Of a stretch of DNA of 41,759 bases, positions 37,075 to 41,759 are shown piece by piece. This DNA comes from Trichomonas tenax (lineage: Eukaryota; Parabasalia; Trichomonadida; Trichomonadidae). The notes under the pieces are model-generated. The model was given only the letters and a program-made list of their open reading frames with translations. It did not search any database and had not been told where the DNA came from. Numbering within the stretch: the stretch's first letter is position 1; each line of letters opens with the position of its first letter. The DNA lies in the NCBI GenBank assembly GCA_023091735.1, contig JALKBU010000416.1:1-41759 (forward strand), in the 5' to 3' direction. The translations under genes and the position numbers were made by a program.

Positions 37075-37374
37075 CTATTTTTGTTTGTTGAAAGGATTTT
37101 GAACAGCAATGAAGATATATTGGCCGTAAGGTGCAATAATTAACTCATTTTTCTTCGATCTGATACGTACTGTTTCTAGTTCACCTGCTTCAGGAATTTC
37201 TTCGAGCGCTTTGTGTGTTCTAGAAATAAAATGTGCAACAAGCGCAGAAAATGTGTTCGTTTCGTCAGCAGAGAATGTTGTTCTGATTGGAACACCCTCT
37301 TTTGTCATTGCAATTGTTCCAATAACACCTTCTTTCTGAGATAAATCGTTAAGAATCTTCTCCGCTTCACTCAT
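37075..37374 (-). CDS. Roadblock/LC7-type dynein light chain
   Basis: The 99-aa protein starts at ATG 37374 (complement). It matches DYNLRB-type proteins along its whole length: N-terminal helix AEKILNDLSQKEGVIGTIAM then TKEGVPIRTTFS (the ...G..I....G.pI.s pattern), the helix SALVAHFISRTHKALEE, LETVRIRSKKNELIIAP and the final IFIAVQNPF. The length is that of human DYNLRB (96). It forms dimers that bind dynein intermediate chain; in a flagellate it may serve cytoplasmic or axonemal dynein. The start region overlaps a possible TATCAATG initiator. It is divergent from the 783-aa gene, 106 bases away. Confidence 0.9.
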   Translation of the reverse strand: MSEAEKILNDLSQKEGVIGTIAMTKEGVPIRTTFSADETNTFSALVAHFISRTHKALEEIPEAGELETVRIRSKKNELIIAPYGQYIFIAVQNPFNKQK

Positions 37375-37425
37375 TGATACGTTATAGGAAAACGGTTTTT
37401 GTAAATCATATGTTTTTGACTTTTG

Positions 37426-37447
37426 ACATATAAACTAGTTTATATGT
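37426..37447. promoter_or_regulatory. 22-bp perfect palindrome in a divergent promoter
   Basis: The arms are ACATATAAACT and AGTTTATATGT, with no loop, centred 62 bases from the roadblock ATG and 45 bases from the ATG at 37481. It is a candidate site for a dimeric regulator acting on both genes. Confidence 0.5.
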
Positions 37448-37460
37448 ATTAATCGTCAGA

Positions 37461-37470
37461 TTACATGGCA
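37461..37470 (+). promoter_or_regulatory. TTACATGGCA word before the 783-aa gene
   Basis: An exact copy of the recurrent intergenic word, ending 10 bases before the ATG at 37481. Confidence 0.45.
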
Positions 37471-37480
37471 TAAAATCTTA

Positions 37481-39832
37481 ATGATGCTTTTTGAGCAGGC
37501 AAAAGCCGATTCTGCTTACAATCTTTGGTATTCGACAACGGCAAAGAACAAAATGATATCAGCTGCAAATGATAGTCGCCAAGAAACACACAGAATCAAC
37601 TGTATTATCGCACTTTTGAGATTTTATTCAGCAAATTGGGATGATATTCCAGGACAAATGACATTCCAAGACTTATTCTGCTCTATTAAGACTCCAGCTG
37701 ATAGATGCAACTCAAATATCGCGAAAGGAAAAAATTATTATCAAATTTTTTTGATCCAGCTTTCCAAATTGATTGCAATGTCTGGACAATTCGCGAAAAT
37801 GGTCCAAGCATACTTCGAAACTAACAAGAAAGATCTCGAATACTTCGCTAGCGTCACATTTCCGAATATTTTCCTCCAATTCGAATCTGCAGAATTTGCA
37901 AATCAAGGAATGATGTTCATGGAACAACTCATTGGAATTTCTCCACCAGATTTTTATGGACCGTTTTTTGTTGCCTTTTATTTAACAATTCCAGCATTTT
38001 GCAATACGTTTTGGAGTGTTTATCACCAAGAAATCTTCAAATTTGGAAACAAAACACAACATTCGAACATGTTTATGTGCTTTAGAAAAGCATTACAAGT
38101 TTCAACAGCAAAATTACCGTTAACACACATCGAAATCGCACGCATCGTTATTTCTTCAAGCAGACACGCGTTCGCGAAGTACTTCATCGGTGAAGTTCTT
38201 AAGCAGTTATATAACGAATATTCTGCCGGAAGAAGTGATGAATCAACAACTGATGCAATGAACGAATTCTTGAATTTCTTGTCCAGTCACCCAGAGTATC
38301 CTCAAACACAAGCGCTCATCGATATTTTCACTGATGATGCTTGCAATTTCGAAAAATTATGGCCAATGGCTGTCATTAATTCAGAAAACAAGGCAAACTT
38401 AGTTATGACATGCAAAGATTTCTATCTTACAGAAGATATCATTAAGAAACAGCACAAACACATCGGATTAGACTCAATAAATCCTGCTTGGTCTCTTAAC
38501 GCCCAGTACAAGGATTCTCTGATTATCGATTTTTGTGAAATCCAAACAACATCATTCGTAACACCAGGATTAAAGCTGAAATACAATCTAGCGTTCGAAC
38601 CACGCGATAAATATGAAGTTGAACTCAATGTGCAGCAGTCCAGACTTTGGAAGATGCTTAAAAACCAGCGAGATGCTGAAAATCAAGATATTTTCAATAT
38701 CATTCAAAATCAGAAAATCGGACTCAAAACAATACCAATGAAGAGCGACGACAAAGAAGCATTCCTCAAAACAATAATAAATGAGAGTATTGCAAATAAT
38801 CAAAATTTCGAACATTATTTCAGTCATGCGTTGATTTCTAAGTTCCGTATCCAACTGCATCACGACACAATCATCCACCTGAACAATGTTTTGCATTATG
38901 CTTCACATTTCTTGTTCGAGAAACCTAAAAAGCCATCGAATGATTACGCTCGATCATTGACCCCAATTCGATCAAAACTCAGCTACAGCTCGCGTCAGTC
39001 AACAGGTTTCTTCAAGCGCATGTCAATTTCTTTCAATACCTTTGAAGCAGAGATCTCAAACCAGCAAAACATTCTCACGACTGCTGCTTTCGAGAACCAA
39101 ACAGAAGGAAAAGATGATGTCCATGCAAACTCGAAAGTTTACCAGGAACACATCAGCAGCGGATTTTCTGGAAGAGCATCAACATTCTGCTTGGACATCG
39201 AAGAGCCGATTGAAGTCAAACCGCAGCCAAAGAAGCAGAGAAGAAACTCAGGCGACAGCAGACTTAATACGATGCACAAACAGAAGATAATCGTCAATGA
39301 AGTCGGCAGCAAATATGCGAACCCAAGCGAGATGATGCTATGGGCGATCATCAAGTGCACAGATTTTGCAATCAACAGCGTCCAAGCAACAACAAGTCTC
39401 TACAAAGAATATGTCGCCGCAGTTGAAAAGCATTCATTGAAAGATGCTTTCAATAAAGAGAAATTACCGACAGAAGTTGAGAATTATATATCAAAAGTTG
39501 CCAAGTTATGTGATGACGCTAAGCAATGCAAGACTGGTACACTGATGTACACTGTTCTTGAGGCTCTACAATCACTTAAAATGTTCTCAGAAAAGTATGA
39601 ACTTGGCAACAAAGTTTTCATCATGATTGCTGAGAGGATGAAAACAGATGCTCTCATCATTGCATGTATCTGGTACCAGAAGTGCGCTTTCTCATACGAC
39701 AAATTCACAAAGTCATTGCCAAGTTCTATCGATCAAACGGGGCAGTTCATTAGCACCAGAATGATCGAGTGTCTACAAGAAATCAATCCAGAACTCGCCA
39801 ATAAGATCAAAGAGTCATATCACGAGATCTAA
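37481..39832 (+). CDS. Unrecognised 783-aa helical protein
   Basis: The start is the first of two ATGs (MMLFEQAKADSAYNLWYS). The protein is mostly helical through residue about 480; then a polar, Ser-rich, probably disordered stretch (about 485-610, with ARSLTPIRSKLSYSSRQSTG and KPQPKKQRRNS) separates a C-terminal helical domain (about 615-783, SEMMLWAIIKCTDFAINSVQ). The linker has several basic-Ser sites likely to be phosphorylated. A RasGAP/IQGAP or Vps9-like helical fold was considered, but no arginine-finger or other signature is convincing. There is no membrane segment or signal. The N-terminus may be trafficking-related, but this is only a guess. It is convergent with LCMT1, 95 bases away. 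Confidence 0.8.
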   Translation: MMLFEQAKADSAYNLWYSTTAKNKMISAANDSRQETHRINCIIALLRFYSANWDDIPGQMTFQDLFCSIKTPADRCNSNIAKGKNYYQIFLIQLSKLIAMSGQFAKMVQAYFETNKKDLEYFASVTFPNIFLQFESAEFANQGMMFMEQLIGISPPDFYGPFFVAFYLTIPAFCNTFWSVYHQEIFKFGNKTQHSNMFMCFRKALQVSTAKLPLTHIEIARIVISSSRHAFAKYFIGEVLKQLYNEYSAGRSDESTTDAMNEFLNFLSSHPEYPQTQALIDIFTDDACNFEKLWPMAVINSENKANLVMTCKDFYLTEDIIKKQHKHIGLDSINPAWSLNAQYKDSLIIDFCEIQTTSFVTPGLKLKYNLAFEPRDKYEVELNVQQSRLWKMLKNQRDAENQDIFNIIQNQKIGLKTIPMKSDDKEAFLKTIINESIANNQNFEHYFSHALISKFRIQLHHDTIIHLNNVLHYASHFLFEKPKKPSNDYARSLTPIRSKLSYSSRQSTGFFKRMSISFNTFEAEISNQQNILTTAAFENQTEGKDDVHANSKVYQEHISSGFSGRASTFCLDIEEPIEVKPQPKKQRRNSGDSRLNTMHKQKIIVNEVGSKYANPSEMMLWAIIKCTDFAINSVQATTSLYKEYVAAVEKHSLKDAFNKEKLPTEVENYISKVAKLCDDAKQCKTGTLMYTVLEALQSLKMFSEKYELGNKVFIMIAERMKTDALIIACIWYQKCAFSYDKFTKSLPSSIDQTGQFISTRMIECLQEINPELANKIKESYHEI

Positions 39833-39927
39833 ATTAATCGGTTTGTTTATTAGTAAATGCTGTTATTTAAAATTAAACCATATTTACTCATGCTTTTTTC
39901 CCTCTTCTTGATAAAATACAAAAAAAC

Positions 39928-40806
39928 TTAGATGATTGAAACAAATTCATTCTCAGAACCAGCGACCGCCAAAACATAGTGCTGGAGCATGAAAGAGAGC
40001 TCATCAGGGTCATCCTGCATTTCCAAGCGCATAATCTTCATGTAGTTTTCTCTTGGAATGACGGCTCTCATTGTTTGATTTAAGTCGATTGCTTTGGCGA
40101 ATTTGAAGCCAGCATTAGTGCATCTATCTTTGTGCGACTGGACTGTTGGGTACATTTTGATTCCCTTGAGAGGAGCGCCGAAAGAATCGAAGTTCTTTAC
40201 CATCATTCTTCCAAAAGCATCATCTGGTTTCACCATACCGTAGCTGATGAAGGCGTTGGACTTGAGAGCAGAAGCCCACTTGAGGATCTCGTCGACAGCT
40301 GTTGGTTCTACGTAGATAAGTGTGCATTCATCGATAAAGATTGTTGGAATGTCTTCAAAGCCATGTGCCATCAACTCAGACTTAACCATGTCCGGCTTAG
40401 ACAAATCAGCGTAGAAAAGATGGTAATTATCAAGTGGCTGGAATCCTTCTGTGTTAACAACAGCGGATTTCTTCTTGATGATGTGCGGCATGTCCAAGTC
40501 GAACCAGTTCTTGACGACAATCTTCTCATCGCGCAGTCTCCAGAACAAAGTATCATATCCGCATCCAAGGACGACAACTTGCATATCTTTTCCGTGGATT
40601 TCGTAGAACTTCTTCACAGCGACGTATATCGCTTGAGTTCTGACGTAATAGCCCAAGTTCATCGGCGGCAATTGTTTTTGTTCGTGTGGAACGAAAGCAG
40701 AGATGAATCTGTCCTTGTAGTAGCTGCGCTGGACTGCGCTGAGCTTCGCGTTGGCGGCATCCATCGCTGTATCTTCGACAGAGCCAAGTTCCCTGAATTG
40801 ACTCAT
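39928..40806 (-). CDS. LCMT1: Leucine carboxyl methyltransferase 1 (PP2A methyltransferase)
   Basis: The 292-aa protein starts at ATG 40806 (complement). It is an S-adenosylmethionine-dependent methyltransferase that methylates the C-terminal leucine of the PP2A catalytic subunit and so steers holoenzyme assembly. Visible landmarks are NLGYYVRTQAI with Arg56, the SAM-binding loop VVVLGCGYDTLFWRL (GCGYDT at 81-86), an acidic strand end NWFDLDMP, FIDECTLIYVEP (about 157-168) and the late QHYVLAVA. These occur in the order of LCMT1/Ppm1, and the length is close to theirs (about 330) with a shorter start. No catalytic defect is seen. TYW4/LCMT2 is less likely because it carries an extra Kelch domain that is absent here. 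Confidence 0.92.
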   Translation of the reverse strand: MSQFRELGSVEDTAMDAANAKLSAVQRSYYKDRFISAFVPHEQKQLPPMNLGYYVRTQAIYVAVKKFYEIHGKDMQVVVLGCGYDTLFWRLRDEKIVVKNWFDLDMPHIIKKKSAVVNTEGFQPLDNYHLFYADLSKPDMVKSELMAHGFEDIPTIFIDECTLIYVEPTAVDEILKWASALKSNAFISYGMVKPDDAFGRMMVKNFDSFGAPLKGIKMYPTVQSHKDRCTNAGFKFAKAIDLNQTMRAVIPRENYMKIMRLEMQDDPDELSFMLQHYVLAVAGSENEFVSII

Positions 40807-40810
40807 TTTT

Positions 40811-40817
40811 AAAGTGA
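40811..40817 (-). promoter_or_regulatory. Inr-like TCACTTT before LCMT1
   Basis: In gene orientation, ATCACTTTAAAAATG: TCACTTT ends 4 bases before the ATG at 40806, matching the trichomonad initiator and its usual close placement. Confidence 0.5.
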
Positions 40818-41503
40818 TAATCGTTCAAATCGAAATTTTCAGTCCATTATATAGTTCTCAAATAGTAAAACCGGAAATCGTCGAGAAAACACACCAATGT
40901 AAACAAATTTTCAAAAACTACAAAATTTTGTTTTCAGCGATCACCTTTATGTGGTTATAATGTCCTACATGTATGTTGTCATTCCCATGAATTTTTATGC
41001 TTCAACACGAAATATTTAGTTTCAAAATTCAATATATCTGAATTTTGCAATCCGCTAATTATCAATGCATTGCAGTGTGCTCAAAACAATATACTAATGA
41101 AGGATTTTGGGATATTGTAATGTTCAACAAGGAAAGTTATTTTTTTGACATCTTAAAGTGCCAATATTGACATTCGTCAAATATATTTATATTACATGTC
41201 AAAAAAGTATTCGGAAAATTGAGAGTCAAAATAAGTGTGATCCTATATGATGAATAATCAAAACTTCTTTAGGGATATATTGGCTAATAGAGATAGCAGT
41301 ACATTTGGGATTAAAATATATGTTTAATGACAAGTGTTCAGCATTATAGATGCAATCAGGCGATTTATGGATTTTAAGATCGGGACTGGGACAAAATAGA
41401 ACAACGTGCTTTTTTGACATGTAAAGTCAGCATGTCAAAATAAAGGAAAGTGAAGTGTTTGCGAAAAAATGGAAAAGTGTCAATAGGTTGAAATGGATTG
41501 AAC
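40818..41503. other. Intergenic region at the right side
   Basis: No gene is believed. It holds TTACATGTCA (41192-41201) and TGACATGTAA (41415-41424). A 64-aa minus frame at 41226-41420 has an ATG formed from that last motif and looks like chance. Confidence 0.4.
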
Positions 41504-41716
41504 TCAATGTTGGAAGCCAAAGAAGGCTTCATTGTGAGTAGTTGTGACCTCATTGTGAAGGATGACCTGGTGATCTAGCAGAGATGCATCCAGATGCCTA
41601 TTCAACAGAAGCATGATTGGCTGCATGGCGAAGTCGGCCTGAGACTTCCAAAGCCCTCGAGTGGCCAAACCAGGCCCTAACAAGAACCCACTTATTGATT
41701 CAATTTTTAATACACA
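41504..41716 (-). pseudogene. GC-richer coding-like remnant near the right edge
   Basis: On the minus strand a 71-codon frame is open from 41716 to a stop at 41504, containing GPGLATRGLWKSQADFAMQP then IMLLLNRHLDASLLDHQVIL and ending EAFFGFQH. It has one internal ATG at 41626 (40 residues). The base composition is visibly richer in G and C than the neighbouring gaps, and the residues look coding. It may be a decayed gene or a piece of a repeat family; nothing is recognised. Confidence 0.35.
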
Positions 41717-41759
41717 TTACATTTTCACTTTTGATATTAATATATTATTATTTTTTCTA

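Noticed and set aside
40132..40812. 226-aa plus-strand frame opposite LCMT1
   Set aside because: A shadow frame; the opposite strand has clear methyltransferase motifs.
41226..41420. 64-aa minus-strand frame starting MSKKHVVLFCPSP
   Set aside because: The ATG is part of a recurrent ACATG motif copy, and the residues after 20 look random.
1..41759. CRISPR arrays, bacterial operons, Shine-Dalgarno sites, tRNA and rRNA genes
   Set aside because: I found no regularly spaced repeats, no cloverleaf with a GGTTCRA box, no rRNA-like stretch, and the genes are clearly eukaryotic.

Overview
The window looks like nuclear DNA of a parabasalid protist (Trichomonas/Tritrichomonas type). The reasons are: eukaryotic-only proteins (PACS, SNARE, OSTC, Rad1, RFC3, NEK and AKT kinases, LCMT1, Swi5) in intronless reading frames; AT-rich gaps; starts preceded within about 10-30 bases by TCAYTTT-type sites like the trichomonad initiator (Inr); a probable hydrogenosomal porin; and DDE-integrase and ankyrin debris. 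The species cannot be settled from the sequence. All assignments are by reading motifs, with no database search. Where the first in-frame codon is not ATG I took the first plausible ATG.

Layout. 1-8.4 kb: an edge-truncated minus-strand gene, an unrecognised 234-aa protein, an ARM-like protein, an 81-aa acidic-tailed protein, a secreted S28 serine peptidase, a short coiled-coil protein and a 529-aa unrecognised protein, then a 1-kb empty gap. 8.4-14.1 kb: one 1880-aa helical-repeat protein, possibly Furry/Tao3-like. 14.1-22.8 kb: the accessory part. Two 654-bp nearly identical direct repeats (14129 and 21070) lie here; the left one abuts a 5'-truncated DD34E integrase. Between and around them are a DnaJ-like ER protein, a PACS homologue, a Tom40/VDAC-like beta barrel flanked by a diverged 75-bp repeat, an ankyrin-repeat relic, and a 108-bp hairpin element with 24-bp inverted arms. 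22.8-40.8 kb: dense housekeeping genes in divergent and convergent pairs: AKT-like kinase, Rad1, ATG16-like protein, ARM-like protein, type II glycosyltransferase-like protein, NEK1-like pseudokinase, OSTC, Swi5 with a possible N-terminal winged helix, SNARE, RFC3, multi-pass membrane protein, roadblock light chain, an unrecognised 783-aa protein and LCMT1. 40.8 kb to the end: no clear gene, but a GC-richer coding-like remnant near the edge.

The genes do not form one pathway. Three touch DNA replication and repair (Rad1, RFC3, Swi5) and several belong to the endomembrane and secretory system (DNAJC16-like, PACS, OSTC, SNARE, glycosyltransferase-like, multi-pass membrane protein). The most interesting non-coding signal is a recurrent 10-bp word, TTACATG(T/G/A)CA, found almost only between genes and often within 30 bases of start codons. 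A second signal is an Inr-like TGTCAC(C/T)TTT placed 20-22 bases before three ATGs.
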